Positions 42,383 through 52,753 of a stretch of DNA of 64,000 nucleotides are shown here, piece by piece (the first letter of the stretch is position 1; each line of letters starts with the position of its first letter). This DNA is from Pontibacter flavimaris (lineage in GTDB: Bacteria > Bacteroidota > Bacteroidia > Cytophagales > Hymenobacteraceae), in NCBI RefSeq assembly GCF_001907195.1, contig NZ_LVWA01000012.1, forward strand, positions 248,001-312,000, read 5' to 3'. A program made the position numbers and the translations under genes. The notes below the pieces were generated by a model. That model searched no databases, had not been told where the DNA came from, and saw only the letters and a list, made by a program, of their open reading frames with translations.

Positions 42383-43502
42383 GGTGTTTCTTTAACAGCT
42401 TTAGGACTTTGTTAAGCGGCAGCGCCTCCACCTGCCTACCGTCTTTGCCGGTCATGGTTTCGGCCTTGAACAGGGAATTGATGATGGCCTCCTCGGTGGC
42501 CTCGATCACTGCCATGAACAGCGGCGACATGTCATCGTTACGAAGTATGGGAACGGCCTGCGTTTTGCTTCCGGATGTATAAGGAATGCGCAACTCAGGA
42601 TTGGTGGAGAAGGCGATAACGTAGTCGCCGCTGCCGTTGGAGGCGATGCCGCCGGTTTTCGCCAGTCCCAGCATGGCACGACTAGCCATGCGCTCCAGGT
42701 TGCGGGCATCCACCAGCGCATCGGTAGCCACCACGATCATGCAGGAGCCGTCGGCGCTGTCCTTGATCTGCTGGTTCATGAAATACTGGTCCAGCTCCTC
42801 TCCCACCGGCACGCCGTTTACCTGCAGCACCCCGCCAAAGTTGGTCTGCACCAGCACGCCCACGGTATAGCCCCCCGCGCTCTCCGGTAATTTTCTGGAG
42901 GAAGTGCCAATACCGCCTTTAAATCCGAAGCACACGGTGCCCGTTCCAGCGCCCACATTTCCCTCCTGCACGGGTCCCTCCTTTGCCTGTTGTATGGCCT
43001 GCAGCACATGCTCCTCCCGCACATGCCTGCCCCGAATGTCGTTCAGGTAACCGTCGTTTGTTTCTCCCACCACGGCGTTTACCGACTGCACCTGCTCGTT
43101 GCCGGGCTGCCGTAACGTATAGTCAACCACCGCGTTCATGGCAGTGCCTACGCTTAACGTGCTAGTAAGTATAATGGGGCTTTCGAGGTTGCCCAGCTCC
43201 TGCACCTGCGTACTGCCCGCCAGTTTACCAAAGCCGTTGCCCACGAAAATGGCGGCCGGCACCTTCTCCTGGAAAATATTCCCTTCATGTGGAAGTATGG
43301 CTGTAACGCCCGTGCGAATCTGGTCTCCCTCTATGAGCGTGGTATGCCCCACCTGCACGCCCGCCACGTCAGTAATGGCATTATACTTTCCGGTTGGCAG
43401 CACCCCTATTGTTACGCCATAGTCCTGGACACGCTTGCGGTCCTGGCCCTTTGCTTGTGCGTACATCATCACCAAAAGTATAAGGATAAGGGTTGGTCTC
43501 AT
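42369..43502 (-). CDS. P1 family (DmpA-like) aminopeptidase, exported
   Basis: A 377-residue N-terminal nucleophile hydrolase with a signal peptide (about 1-19, MMYAQAKGQ). Family features are GVLPTGKYNAITDVAGVQVGH at the start of the mature chain, GVTAILPHEGN, and the self-cleavage Gly-Ser pair in DGSCMIVVATDA, which frees the catalytic serine of the beta chain. DmpA-type enzymes remove N-terminal residues from peptides, including D-amino acid or beta-peptide substrates. Coupling to a class IV aminotransferase that may use D-amino acids is suggestive but unproven. Confidence 0.88.
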   Translation of the reverse strand: MRPTLILILLVMMYAQAKGQDRKRVQDYGVTIGVLPTGKYNAITDVAGVQVGHTTLIEGDQIRTGVTAILPHEGNIFQEKVPAAIFVGNGFGKLAGSTQVQELGNLESPIILTSTLSVGTAMNAVVDYTLRQPGNEQVQSVNAVVGETNDGYLNDIRGRHVREEHVLQAIQQAKEGPVQEGNVGAGTGTVCFGFKGGIGTSSRKLPESAGGYTVGVLVQTNFGGVLQVNGVPVGEELDQYFMNQQIKDSADGSCMIVVATDALVDARNLERMASRAMLGLAKTGGIASNGSGDYVIAFSTNPELRIPYTSGSKTQAVPILRNDDMSPLFMAVIEATEEAIINSLFKAETMTGKDGRQVEALPLNKVLKLLKKHHAIN

Positions 43503-43626
43503 TTGCTTCTCCTACGTATAGCACTGCCTAAATATAGAGAGGCTGCAGCAGAAAAGCTATAGGTCTGGACGTATAAACAGTAGCAGTTCAGCGGCAGTTT
43601 GTCTTTTTATACTTCCCTGTAAAATC

Positions 43627-43661
43627 AAAGAGCCGCCGGGGCTATTACCCGGCGGCTCTTT
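43627..43661 (-). terminator. Intrinsic terminator, 14-bp perfect stem
   Basis: AAAGAGCCGCCGGG (43627-43640) and its exact complement (43648-43661) enclose loop GCTATTA. It lies between the small membrane-protein gene (stop 43787) and the P1 peptidase and would separate their transcripts. Confidence 0.85.
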
Positions 43662-43786
43662 GTTATAATCAGCTTGCTTTATAGCTGATACTATAGGCAC
43701 ACGAAATCTCAGCCTTCAGGTTACAGCGCTTGAACCAAGGCAGACCAAGTGGCCGGGCATGTAAGCCAGCTTACACGCAGCACGCA

Positions 43787-43903
43787 CTACCAATAGTGGT
43801 CGTAACGCTTGCGCCTGGGGCGCTGCTTTTTTCCGTAGCAGTAGTAAATGAAGTATGCCACTCCATACAGGGCCAGAACCAAACCGATGATCAGTGTTTC
43901 CAT
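43787..43903 (-). CDS. 38-residue membrane protein with basic tail
   Basis: Frame METLIIGLVLALYGVAYFIY continues as a YCYGKKQRPRRKRYDHYW tail: one membrane helix (about 4-23), then a strongly basic C terminus. Such small single-helix proteins are often missed. Support: helix and positive-inside charge pattern, and a perfect terminator 125 bases downstream. No family recognised. Confidence 0.6.
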   Translation of the reverse strand: METLIIGLVLALYGVAYFIYYCYGKKQRPRRKRYDHYW

Positions 43904-44131
43904 ACCCCCAATATACGAAATAAAAAATAGAAGTTATAGTGTAAACAGAATGAAATATAGTGGCTACCAGTATTATTTAAAGGGTGAAACTACTTTTTAC
44001 GGGGTGTTGATCTGCCCGAAGAAGAATTTTTTATAAATTATATATAATAATTACACCATAAATTTTAAATAATCGTATACAACGATAACATTTTTGAATA
44101 TCCCACCCAAAAAAGCCAAAAGGAGGTAGCT
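43904..44131 (+). promoter_or_regulatory. AT-rich leader of the CBS gene with strong Shine-Dalgarno site
   Basis: About 200 bases far richer in A and T than the surroundings, with ATAAATTATATATAATAATT near 44031-44052. It ends in AAGGAGGTAGCT directly before the ATG at 44132. Such a full Shine-Dalgarno match is uncommon in Bacteroidota. I cannot fix a -33/-7 pair. Confidence 0.5.
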
Positions 44132-44563
44132 ATGGGCACAGTAAGACACATTCTTCAGAAGAAGGGACACGGCGTTCTTTCTATCAATCCTTCCACCACC
44201 GTCTACTATGCGCTGGAGTACATGGTCGAGAAAAACGTGGGAGCCCTGCTGGTCACGGATGGGGAGCGGTTCGCAGGCATTTTCACGGAAAGGGACTACG
44301 CCCGAAAGGTGATCCTGAGGGGAAAGGCCTCGAAGGAGACGCTGGTGCGGGAGATCATGAGCGAACACCCTGTTACCGTAACACCCGACGACACAGTAGA
44401 GGATTGCATGAAACTAATGACCCAGAAGTACATCCGCCACCTGCCCGTAATGGAGGGAAACAGGCTGGTAGGACTGGTTTCAATCGGCGATATCGTGAAG
44501 TACATCATCGAGGACCAGAAATTCATCATCGACAACCTCGAGCATTATATAACAGGGCAGTAA
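44132..44563 (+). CDS. CBS-domain pair protein
   Basis: A 143-residue cytoplasmic protein made of two CBS motifs (about 10-65 and 75-135): VYYALEYMVEKNVGALLVTDGERFAGIFTERDYARK and DCMKLMTQKYIRHLPVMEGNRLVGLVSIGDIVKYII. Such stand-alone pairs bind AMP, ATP or NAD-type ligands and sense energy charge. It lies 61 bases upstream of nuoA in the same direction, so a role in sensing nucleotides around complex I expression is possible but inferred. Confidence 0.9.
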   Translation: MGTVRHILQKKGHGVLSINPSTTVYYALEYMVEKNVGALLVTDGERFAGIFTERDYARKVILRGKASKETLVREIMSEHPVTVTPDDTVEDCMKLMTQKYIRHLPVMEGNRLVGLVSIGDIVKYIIEDQKFIIDNLEHYITGQ

Positions 44564-44624
44564 AACTGGTTGGCAGTGTTGCCGGCCGCTAGGCAATAAC
44601 CTTATTCGCAGGAGGCGAACAGCT

Positions 44625-45053
44625 TTGGATACCACGGAAACAACAACTTTGCTTTGGCCCCTGGTGGTCTATGCCGCCATTGTGCTGAGTCTGGTGGGGA
44701 TTATACTTGGTTTGTCTTACGTGCTGGGACAACGGCATAAGGAACGCGCTACCGGCGAGCCCTACGAAGGCGGCATTGTAAGCACCGGAGGCGCCCGTAT
44801 ACGCTTCTCCTCGCAGTTTTACCTGGTGGCTATGCTCTTCGTGATCTTCGACGTGGAAGTGGTGTTTATACTTTCGTGGGCCATTGCATTTAGGGAGTTG
44901 GGTTGGTATGGCTATGCCGGCGTGGCCGTGTTTATCCTGATGCTGGTCGTGGTGCTAGTATACGAGTGGCGCAACGGCGCTCTGGACTTCGGCCCCGATG
45001 GCAATAAAATTCTGGCGGCCTACAAGCGGCTGACGCAAAAGCCGGCGGCCTGA
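44625..45053 (+). CDS. nuoA: NADH-quinone oxidoreductase subunit A
   Basis: A 142-residue membrane subunit with three helices. PYEGGIVSTGGARIRFSSQFYLVAMLFVIFDVEVVF carries the conserved acidic DVE of the quinone-site region. The frame starts with TTG preceded by AGGAGG nine bases upstream; no ATG is available, so TTG is the probable start. Sequence is closer to the E. coli type than to short NuoA forms. First gene of the nuo operon. Confidence 0.94.
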   Translation: MDTTETTTLLWPLVVYAAIVLSLVGIILGLSYVLGQRHKERATGEPYEGGIVSTGGARIRFSSQFYLVAMLFVIFDVEVVFILSWAIAFRELGWYGYAGVAVFILMLVVVLVYEWRNGALDFGPDGNKILAAYKRLTQKPAA

Positions 45054-45148
45054 GTTTAACAAAAGACGAATTGGCAAAGGACAAAATTCTACTGGTTATA
45101 CTTTGTCCGGACGAATAACGAACAACGACTACCTAACAACGAACGCCC

Positions 45149-45787
45149 ATGAAATGGTGGCTAAGCAAACCCGATGATCCTGTAAAGGCAACAAGCGGCA
45201 CCAGCTCTTACGAGGAAACGGTGCAGCAAAGCATCATGCTCACCACTGTGCAGGACCTGGTAGCCTGGGGCCGAAAGAACTCGATGTGGCCTTTTCACTT
45301 CGGGCTGAGCTGCTGCTTTGTGGAGATGGCCACCAGCATGACACCCAAGTATGATCTGGCTCGTTTTGGGGCCGAGGTAATCCGGGGTACGCCACGCGAG
45401 GCCGATGTGATGATCATTGCCGGCACGGTATTCATCAAAATGGCCCCGATCATCAAGCGCCTGCACGAGCAGATGATGGAGCCCCGCTGGGTGATCTCGA
45501 TGGGCAGTTGCGCCAATTCGGGCGGCATGTTCGATATTTATAGTGTGGTGCAGGGGGTGGACAAATTCCTGCCCGTGGATGTATACGTGCCCGGCTGCCC
45601 TCCCCGTCCCGACGCCTTTATGGAAGGCCTGATGCTTCTGGCTGAATCAGTGGGCAAAGAGCGAAGGCCCCTCAGCTGGACGATCGGGGAGCAGGGTGTG
45701 ATCAGGCCGGATAAAATTGATGTGAAAGAAAGGCGGCAGGAAGCCAGGTCAAAAATGACAGAGTTTCGGTCACCGGATGAAGTATAG
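45149..45787 (+). CDS. nuoB: NADH-quinone oxidoreductase subunit B
   Basis: A 212-residue peripheral subunit holding cluster N2, which passes electrons to quinone. The four ligand cysteines appear as the adjacent pair in [10 protein letters not shown], then MGSCANSGG and VPGCPPRP. An N-terminal and a C-terminal charged extension lie beyond the core. The stop TAG is part of a GAAGTATAG word, after which a GAGTT-rich spacer repeat begins. Confidence 0.95.
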   Translation: MKWWLSKPDDPVKATSGTSSYEETVQQSIMLTTVQDLVAWGRKNSMWPFHFGLSCCFVEMATSMTPKYDLARFGAEVIRGTPREADVMIIAGTVFIKMAPIIKRLHEQMMEPRWVISMGSCANSGGMFDIYSVVQGVDKFLPVDVYVPGCPPRPDAFMEGLMLLAESVGKERRPLSWTIGEQGVIRPDKIDVKERRQEARSKMTEFRSPDEV

Positions 45788-45835
45788 GGAGTTGGAAAGT
45801 TTAGGAGTTAAAGAGTTTGGGAGTTAAAAAGATGT
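45788..45835 (+). repeat. Degenerate GAGTTA-type spacer run after nuoB
   Basis: GGAGTTGGAAAGTTTAGGAG and similar units follow the stop codon. Related runs occur at 46186-46228 and 53686-53720, each at the 3' end of a gene of the same operon. Confidence 0.6.
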
Positions 45836-45913
45836 CATACAATGCGTTTGGCCAAGAAGCCTTAACACCTCATCGTATTTTCAGTTTTGTGGATGTTCTA
45901 AAGTATAAAAGCT

Positions 45914-46185
45914 ATGCCTAAGTATGTTATTGAGCGGGAAGTTCCGGGAGCAGGTAAAATGACTCCCGAGGAATTAAAAAATATTTCACAGACCTCCTGT
46001 GGCGTGCTCCGAAATATGGGGCCCGACATACAATGGGTACACAGCTACGTGACAGGCGATAAAATCTATTGCATCTACAATGCCCCGGATGAAGAGATGA
46101 TACGCGAACATGCTCGGCAAGGGGCTTCCCTGCAAACTCTGTGAGCGAGGTAAAGTCCATAATCGATCCGGTAACAGCCGAGTGA
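45914..46185 (+). pseudogene. DUF4242 protein, C terminus lost by one-base frameshift
   Basis: The open frame stops at 46144 after 76 residues, MPKYVIEREVPGAGK through REHARQGASLQTL. Family members normally continue REHARQGGFPAN followed by a conserved tail. Adding one G to the GGGG run near 46120 restores GGFPANSVSEVKSIIDPVTAE and a stop at 46185. So the gene is either frameshifted, wrongly sequenced or expressed by slippage. DUF4242 proteins are small, some reported to bind nickel. Located between nuoB and nuoCD, with no known complex I role. Confidence 0.85.
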
Positions 46186-46384
46186 AGTATAGGGAGTTGA
46201 GGAGTTAGAGGGTTTGGGAGTTAAAGAATAAATACCAACGTATGCTTCCACCCTTCTAAGTATGAGAGGAGGAGAATAGGGTTTCTTTACTAACGTATAA
46301 AAACAGTTTTACTTATCATAAATAATCAACTACATAAAGTATAGCATGAAGTAGCATAGTACGGTCATTTTTCAGAATTCACCC
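46186..46384 (+). repeat. Spacer before nuoCD with GAGTTA run
   Basis: Starts with AGTATAGGGAGTTGAGGAG, nearly the same opening as the run after nuoB, then becomes AT-rich with two AAGTATA-type words. No gene. Confidence 0.55.
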
Positions 46385-48133
46385 ATGGAAAACGGGAACA
46401 GTACATTAGAGCAACTGCAGGCGCAGTTTGGGGCAGATACGTTTACCCCACAGGCAACAAAGGATGAAATCCTCACCCTCTGGATGCCTCCTGCCAAAAT
46501 AGTGGAGGTACTCACCTTTCTGAAGAAGGATATCCCACAGCCCTTCCGCATGCTCTACGACCTCACAGCCATCGACGAGCGCACCCGCAAGCCCGATAAC
46601 GGCCACATCCCCTACACCTTCACCATCGTCTACCACCTGCTCTCTTTTGAGCGCAACAGCTTTATCCGGCTCAAAGTAGGCTACCGCGACGAGTTTCCTA
46701 CTGTGCCAAGTATAAGCAGCCTCTGGGCAAACGCCAACTGGTACGAGCGCGAAGTATACGATATGTTCGGCATCCGATTTACAGGGCACCCGCATTTGTA
46801 CCGCCTCCTGATGCCGCGCACCTGGGTGGGCCACCCGCTGCGTAAAGAGCATCCTGCCCGCGCCACCGAAATGGGTCCTTTTGCCCTGTATGACGACAAA
46901 ATGGACCTGGAGCAGGCTGCTCTGCAGTTCAAACCGGAGGAATGGGGCCTGCAGCGGCAGAGCGATGACAGCGACTTTATGTTCCTCAACATCGGGCCCC
47001 AGCACCCCGGCACCCACGGGGTACTCCGCATCATACTTCAATTAGACGGCGAGGATATTGTGGATGCCATACCGGATATTGGCTTTCACCACCGGGGGCA
47101 GGAGAAAATGGCTGAGCGCCAGTCGTGGCACACCTACCTCCCCTACACCGACCGCGTGGATTACCTGGGCGGCGTGATGAACAACCTGGCCTACCTGATG
47201 GCCGTGGAAAAACTCGCCGGTATACAGGTGCCGGACCGCGTGAAAGTGATCCGCGTGATGCTGTGCGAGTTGTTCCGCATTGCCAGCCATTTGGTGTGGT
47301 ATGGCACCTTTGCGCAGGACGTGGGCCAGCTCTCGCCGGTATTCTACATGTTCACCGACCGCGAAAAGGTGTTTGATATTGTGGAGGCCATTACGGGCGG
47401 GCGCATGCACCCCAACTGGTTCCGCATCGGCGGGGTGGCGCAGGACCTGCCCAAAGGTTGGGAGACGCTCGTGCAGAATTTTGTCAACTACTTCCCGAAA
47501 CGCTTGAAAGAGTACGATGGCATGGTGATGAAGAACAGCCTGTTCAAGGCGCGCACCAAAGGCATCGGCATTTTTACGCTGGATGAAGCCATAGAATGGG
47601 GCGTAACAGGTCCTAACCTGCGCGCCTGTGGCATGGAGTGGGACTTCCGCAAAAAACAGCCCTACTCCGGCTACGAAATGTTTGATTTTGAGGTACCCAC
47701 CGCTGCCAACGGCGACTGCTACGACCGGGCCCTGGTACGCGTGGCGGAGATGCGCCAGAGCCTGCGCATCATCGAGCAGTGCCTGAAAAACATGCCGGAA
47801 GGACCCTATAAATCGGGCCATCCGCTCACCACGCCACCTCTTAAGAAGCACACCATGCATGACATCGAGACCCTGATCACCCACTTTCTGGGCGTGAGTT
47901 GGGGCCCAGTCATGCCGGTCGGGGAAGCCATGAGTTGCATTGAGGCGACCAAAGGGGCCAACGGTTACTATGTGACCAGCGACGGTAACACCTCCCCCTA
48001 CCGTCTGCGCATACGCACGCCTTCTTTCCCGCACATGCAGATGCTGCCTTACATTACCAAAGGTTATACCGTGGCAGACCTGCTGTCTATACTTGGCGCG
48101 ATGGATTACGTGCTGGCAGATGTTGATCGATAA
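46385..48133 (+). CDS. nuoCD: NADH-quinone oxidoreductase subunits C and D, fused
   Basis: A 582-residue fusion. The NuoC (30 kDa) part spans about 1-180 with [26 protein letters not shown]. The NuoD (49 kDa) part spans about 195-582 with the quinone-site histidine in [13 protein letters not shown], then [27 protein letters not shown] and a C-terminal DYVLADVDR. Fusion of C and D is a feature of the E. coli-type operon. It forms the connecting arm that takes electrons to quinone. Confidence 0.96.
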   Translation: MENGNSTLEQLQAQFGADTFTPQATKDEILTLWMPPAKIVEVLTFLKKDIPQPFRMLYDLTAIDERTRKPDNGHIPYTFTIVYHLLSFERNSFIRLKVGYRDEFPTVPSISSLWANANWYEREVYDMFGIRFTGHPHLYRLLMPRTWVGHPLRKEHPARATEMGPFALYDDKMDLEQAALQFKPEEWGLQRQSDDSDFMFLNIGPQHPGTHGVLRIILQLDGEDIVDAIPDIGFHHRGQEKMAERQSWHTYLPYTDRVDYLGGVMNNLAYLMAVEKLAGIQVPDRVKVIRVMLCELFRIASHLVWYGTFAQDVGQLSPVFYMFTDREKVFDIVEAITGGRMHPNWFRIGGVAQDLPKGWETLVQNFVNYFPKRLKEYDGMVMKNSLFKARTKGIGIFTLDEAIEWGVTGPNLRACGMEWDFRKKQPYSGYEMFDFEVPTAANGDCYDRALVRVAEMRQSLRIIEQCLKNMPEGPYKSGHPLTTPPLKKHTMHDIETLITHFLGVSWGPVMPVGEAMSCIEATKGANGYYVTSDGNTSPYRLRIRTPSFPHMQMLPYITKGYTVADLLSILGAMDYVLADVDR

Positions 48134-48249
48134 AGCGAGTTAAGGGTTTAAAGCTATGAGTTAACATGTATCTAAAACATAATACATCGAAGGAGCCAAG
48201 TATAAAAACCTCTCTAACTTTTCACGCACACTTTTAACTCTAAACTATA

Positions 48250-48720
48250 ATGCCCATGCTCACCACAGAGGAAAAACATCAGATCGACCATGAGATAAGC
48301 CTGGTGCCTTCGCCGAAGAACGCCTGTATCGAGGCACTCAAGGTCGTGCAGCAAAACCATGGCTGGGTGTCGGATGAGAGCCTGAAGGACGTGGCCGACT
48401 ATGTGGGCATGTCCACTGCGGAACTCGACAGTGTGGCGACGTTTTACAACCTGATCTTCCGCAGGCCGGTTGGCAGGCACGTAATCCTTCTCTGCGACAG
48501 CATCAGCTGCTACGTAATGGGCTATGAGGACATCAAAGAACAGCTTTTCAATAAACTGAGCACACAATACGGCCAGACTACAGCAGATGGCCGTTTTACC
48601 CTGCTTCCCAACTGCTGCCTCGGCACCTGCGACTGTGCCCCCGCCCTTATGATTGACAACGACCTGTACCGTAACCTGACGGTGGACCAACTGGATGAGA
48701 TCCTGAGCAAGTATACCTAA
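48250..48720 (+). CDS. nuoE: NADH-quinone oxidoreductase subunit E
   Basis: A 156-residue thioredoxin-fold subunit with the [2Fe-2S] cluster N1a. Ligand pairs are CDSISC and CCLGTC. The family segment VADYVGMSTAELDSVATFYNL is present. It forms the NADH-oxidising module with NuoF. nuoF begins 18 bases after its stop. Confidence 0.95.
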   Translation: MPMLTTEEKHQIDHEISLVPSPKNACIEALKVVQQNHGWVSDESLKDVADYVGMSTAELDSVATFYNLIFRRPVGRHVILLCDSISCYVMGYEDIKEQLFNKLSTQYGQTTADGRFTLLPNCCLGTCDCAPALMIDNDLYRNLTVDQLDEILSKYT

Positions 48721-48737
48721 AACCAAAGCGGGCACCT

Positions 48738-50039
48738 ATGGAGAAGCCCCTGACCCAACACATTGTCCCTGGCCGCAAACCGCTCAACCTGAAAGAGTAT
48801 GAGAAAGTGGGCGGCTACCAGTCTGTGCGTAAAGTACTGAAAGAGATGGCGCCCCAGGAAGTACAGACGCTGGTGAAAGACTCCAACCTGAAAGGCCGTG
48901 GCGGAGCTGGCTTTAACACAGGCCTGAAGTGGAGCTTCGTGCCCATGGGGCCTGAGGCGGCACAGCCCAAGTACCTGGTGGCCAACGCCGACGAGATGGA
49001 GCCTGGCACTTTTAAAGACCGCCTGTTGCTGGAGGGTAACCCGCACCAGCTCATCGAAGGCATGATCGTGGCCGCTTATGCCATTCAGGCAAGTATAAGC
49101 TTTGTGTTCCTGCGCTGGGCCTACAAGCTGGCCGCCCGGGAAATCACCCAGGCCATTCAGGAAGCATACGCCGCCGGTTATCTCGGCAAAAATATATTGG
49201 GTTCTGGCTTTGATCTGGAAATGCACCTGCACACAGGCGTGGGCCGCTACATGTGTGGCGAAGAAACCGCTTTGCTCAACGCCCTGGAAGGCAAACGCGC
49301 CAACCCAAGAGCCAAGCCGCCGTTCCCGCAGGTCAGCGGCTTGTTCGGCAAACCCACCATCGTGAACAACGTGGAGACGCTCTGCAACCTGCCGCACATC
49401 GTCAATAACGGCGCCGAATGGTTTAAAAAGCTGGGCCTGACAGAGGATGCCGGCACTAAACTGTACGGCGTGAGCGGCCGCGTGAAAAAGCCTGGCTGCT
49501 GGGAATTGCCGATGGGCACTACCATCCGGGAGATACTCGAAGAACACGCCGGCGGCATGCAGGATGGCTACCTCTTCCGCGGCCTTTTGCCCGGCGGCGC
49601 CTCCACCGATTTTCTCGTGGAAGAGCACCTGGACCTTCCGATGGATTATCCTTCCATTCAAGCGGCCGGCAGCCGCATGGGTACGGGCACCATGATTATA
49701 CTTGACGACCAGACCTGTCCGGTGGGCTTTACGCTGAACCTGCAGCACTTCTTTGCGCAGGAGTCCTGTGGCTTTTGCACGCCTTGCCGCGAAGGTCTGC
49801 CTTGGGTAGAGAAAATTCTCTTGGCTATCGATAAAGGCGAGGGCAAACCCGAACACCTGCTCACATTAGATTTTCATACCAAATACCTTGGCCCTGGCAA
49901 CACCTTTTGCGCCCTGGCACCCGGCGCCATGGAACCCCTGCAGAGCGCTCTGAAATACTTCAGAGAGGATTTTGAACGGCACATTCACGAACACCATTGT
50001 CCCTGGAGCAAAAGCAAAGTATGGCAACCATCTATATAG
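48738..50039 (+). CDS. nuoF: NADH-quinone oxidoreductase subunit F
   Basis: A 433-residue subunit that oxidises NADH. The glycine-rich FMN/NADH loop is GRGGAGFNTGLKWSF, followed by ANADEMEPGTFKDRLL and YMCGEETALLNALEG. Cluster N3 cysteines are in SCGFCTPCREG and NTFCALA. Its last 19 bases overlap nuoG, suggesting coupled translation. Confidence 0.96.
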   Translation: MEKPLTQHIVPGRKPLNLKEYEKVGGYQSVRKVLKEMAPQEVQTLVKDSNLKGRGGAGFNTGLKWSFVPMGPEAAQPKYLVANADEMEPGTFKDRLLLEGNPHQLIEGMIVAAYAIQASISFVFLRWAYKLAAREITQAIQEAYAAGYLGKNILGSGFDLEMHLHTGVGRYMCGEETALLNALEGKRANPRAKPPFPQVSGLFGKPTIVNNVETLCNLPHIVNNGAEWFKKLGLTEDAGTKLYGVSGRVKKPGCWELPMGTTIREILEEHAGGMQDGYLFRGLLPGGASTDFLVEEHLDLPMDYPSIQAAGSRMGTGTMIILDDQTCPVGFTLNLQHFFAQESCGFCTPCREGLPWVEKILLAIDKGEGKPEHLLTLDFHTKYLGPGNTFCALAPGAMEPLQSALKYFREDFERHIHEHHCPWSKSKVWQPSI

Positions 50040-52753
50040 ATAACCAACCCTACCAAGTACAGGCGGGCAAAAACCTGCTCGAAACCTGCCTCACCCTCGG
50101 CAAGGACCTGCCTTACTTTTGCTGGCACCCGGCCATGGGCTCTATCGGGGCCTGTCGCCAGTGCGCCGTGAAAGTATACAAGGACGAGAACGACACCAAG
50201 GGCAAGCTCTTTATGTCGTGCATGGAGCAGGTGCGCGACGGCATGCGGATTTCGATTGCCGATCTGGAGGCCAAGGAGTTCCGGGCGCACATCATCGGCT
50301 GGCTCATGACCAACCACCCCCACGACTGCGCCGTGTGCGACGAGGGTGGCGCTTGCCACCTGCAGGACATGACCGTGATGACGGGCCATAACTACCGGAC
50401 TTATAGTTTTCAGAAACGCACCTACCACAACCAGTACCTGGGCCCTTTCCTTAACCACGAGATGAACCGCTGCATCCAGTGCTACCGCTGCGTGCGCTAT
50501 TATAAAGACTATGCCGGCGGCAAGGACCTGGACGTGTTTGCCGCCCACAACCATTTATACTTTGGCCGCGCCGAAGACGGGGTGCTGGAAAGCGAGTTCA
50601 GTGGCAACCTGGCCGAAGTATGCCCCACCGGGGTGTTCACCGACAAAACCCTTAAACAGCATTATACCCGCAAATGGGACCTGCGGATGGCGCCATCGGT
50701 TTGCCATCACTGCAGCCTGGGCTGCAACACCATCGCCGGCGAACGCTACGGCACGTTGCGCAACATCACCAACCGCTATAACGGCGAGGTAAACGGCTAC
50801 TTCCTCTGCGACCGCGGCCGCTTCGGCTATGAGTTTGTGAACAGCCCCGGCCGCATCCGAAAACCTTTGGTGCGCAGTCGGCTGCCTGAGGCCACGGAGA
50901 AATACCCGGCCCTGAAAGCGGCTTCCTCGGCCATTAGCGCCGGCCGCGTCATCGGCATTGGTTCTCCGCGCGCTTCTTTGGAGTCAAACTATGTACTCAA
51001 GAAGCTTGTGGGAGAGGATAATTTCCATCATGGCGTTTCGGATGTGGATCATGATTTGGTGGACCTGTCGCTGAGTATACTTCGAGATGGTGCGGCCCGC
51101 ACGCCCTCTTTAAGGGAGGTGGAGAAAGCCGACGCGGTATTTATACTTGGCGAAGATCTCACCAGTACCGCCCCGATGCTTGCGCTGGCTGTGCGGCAGT
51201 CGGTACGGCAAAAGCCACTGCTGGAGGAAGTATCCCAGGCCAAGATCCCGGTATGGCAGGATGCGGCGGTGCGGGAGTTAGTGCAGTCGGAGAAAGGACC
51301 GCTGTTTATTGCCCATTATACGCCCACCAAGCTCGATGAACTGGCTACCCTTACGTTCTTCGATTCCCCGGAAACCATCGCCCGGCTGGGTTTTGCCGTG
51401 GCTAACCTCATTCATCCTGATTCACCGGAAGTACGCGGGATAACGGAGGAAGGACAGGAACTGGCACAGCAGATCGCCGACGCACTGATGGCCGCCAAAA
51501 ACCCGCTCATCATTTCCGGCACCTCCTCAGGCAGCGAACGCGTGCTGAAAGCCGCCGCCAACATTGCCCATGCGCTGGTAGCCAAAGAGAAAGCGGCAAG
51601 TATAAGCCTGGTGGTGCCCGAGTGCAACAGCATGGGCCTGGCCATGCTCGGCGGCCATAAACTGGAATCGGCGTTTGAGGCGGTGATGAACGGCTATGCC
51701 GATACCGTAATTATACTTGAGAACGACCTGTACCGAAGAGCTGGCGCCGCTACCATCGACCAGTTTCTGAAAAACTGCAAACAGGTGATCGCGCTCGACC
51801 ACCTGCACAACGCCACCACCGAAAAGGCCGACATACTGTTACCGGCCGCACCTTTCTCCGAGGCAGACGGGACGCTCATCAACAACGAAGGGCGTGCGCA
51901 GCGCTTTTTCCAGGTGCACCCAACTTCCGAAGAGATACAGGAAAGCTGGCACTGGCTGGCTGAGGTGGGTACCATCATGGCCGATGAGCAGATTAGCAGC
52001 TGGCACGGCTACGACGACATCGTGAAAGCCATCGCCAAAGAATACCCGGAACTGGAAGGAGTCAGGAAAACGGCGCCACCGTCAGATTTTCGCATTGCCG
52101 GCCAGCGCATCCCGCGCGAGCCGCAGCGTTTCAGCGGGCGCACTGCAATGCAGGCCAACATCAATGTGAGCGAGCCCAAGCCTGCCGAAGACCCTGATTC
52201 GGCGCTCTCCTATACCATGGAGGGCTACCGCGGTCAGCCACCTTCTTCCCTCATCCCCTTCTTCTGGACACCGGGCTGGAACTCGAACCAGCAGGCCACC
52301 AACAAGTACCAGGAAGAAGTAGGCGGGCACCTGAAAGGCGGGGATCCTGGTGTGCGGCTCATCGCACCTGCCGGCTCTGCGCCATACTCTACGGCCGTGC
52401 CGCAGAAGTTTATTCCTTTGGAGGGGCACCTGTACATGCTGCCGCTGCACCACACGTTTGGCTCCGAAGAGCTCAGCAACCACTCGCCCTCCATCCGGGA
52501 GCGCATACCGGAGGCGTATGTGGCCATCAACGCTGCCGATGCGCTCCGCATGAAGCTGGACGAAGGGCAGCTGCTGAGTTTCTCCATCGAGGGACAGATC
52601 TACCAGTTACCAGTAAAATTAAGCCAGACCATCCCGAGCGGCACCGCCGGCATGCCCAACGGCTTACCTGGGGTACCTTTTGCCGAATTACCTGCCTGGG
52701 CCATTCTTAACCGAGACATCCAATGGAAACAGCAACCCCAAACTACTTTCTGA
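50021..52753 (+). CDS. nuoG: NADH-quinone oxidoreductase subunit G
   Basis: A 910-residue subunit starting at [13 protein letters not shown], inside nuoF. The N-terminal [2Fe-2S] domain ([15 protein letters not shown]) is followed by the His/Cys cluster region ([16 protein letters not shown]) and a 4Fe-4S site ([11 protein letters not shown]). The extra N7 motif is complete as CxxCxxxC, 27 residues, then C (CHHCSLGC to FLC). A long molybdopterin-oxidoreductase-like domain without known cofactor follows. N7 and the length point to the E. coli-like form. Confidence 0.95.
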   Translation: MATIYIDNQPYQVQAGKNLLETCLTLGKDLPYFCWHPAMGSIGACRQCAVKVYKDENDTKGKLFMSCMEQVRDGMRISIADLEAKEFRAHIIGWLMTNHPHDCAVCDEGGACHLQDMTVMTGHNYRTYSFQKRTYHNQYLGPFLNHEMNRCIQCYRCVRYYKDYAGGKDLDVFAAHNHLYFGRAEDGVLESEFSGNLAEVCPTGVFTDKTLKQHYTRKWDLRMAPSVCHHCSLGCNTIAGERYGTLRNITNRYNGEVNGYFLCDRGRFGYEFVNSPGRIRKPLVRSRLPEATEKYPALKAASSAISAGRVIGIGSPRASLESNYVLKKLVGEDNFHHGVSDVDHDLVDLSLSILRDGAARTPSLREVEKADAVFILGEDLTSTAPMLALAVRQSVRQKPLLEEVSQAKIPVWQDAAVRELVQSEKGPLFIAHYTPTKLDELATLTFFDSPETIARLGFAVANLIHPDSPEVRGITEEGQELAQQIADALMAAKNPLIISGTSSGSERVLKAAANIAHALVAKEKAASISLVVPECNSMGLAMLGGHKLESAFEAVMNGYADTVIILENDLYRRAGAATIDQFLKNCKQVIALDHLHNATTEKADILLPAAPFSEADGTLINNEGRAQRFFQVHPTSEEIQESWHWLAEVGTIMADEQISSWHGYDDIVKAIAKEYPELEGVRKTAPPSDFRIAGQRIPREPQRFSGRTAMQANINVSEPKPAEDPDSALSYTMEGYRGQPPSSLIPFFWTPGWNSNQQATNKYQEEVGGHLKGGDPGVRLIAPAGSAPYSTAVPQKFIPLEGHLYMLPLHHTFGSEELSNHSPSIRERIPEAYVAINAADALRMKLDEGQLLSFSIEGQIYQLPVKLSQTIPSGTAGMPNGLPGVPFAELPAWAILNRDIQWKQQPQTTF

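Noticed and set aside
43950..44036. 28-codon plus-strand frame (MKYSGYQYYLKGETTFYGVL...) in the AT-rich leader
   Set aside because: No Shine-Dalgarno or terminator and AT-rich chance frames are expected there; not a branched-chain leader by content.
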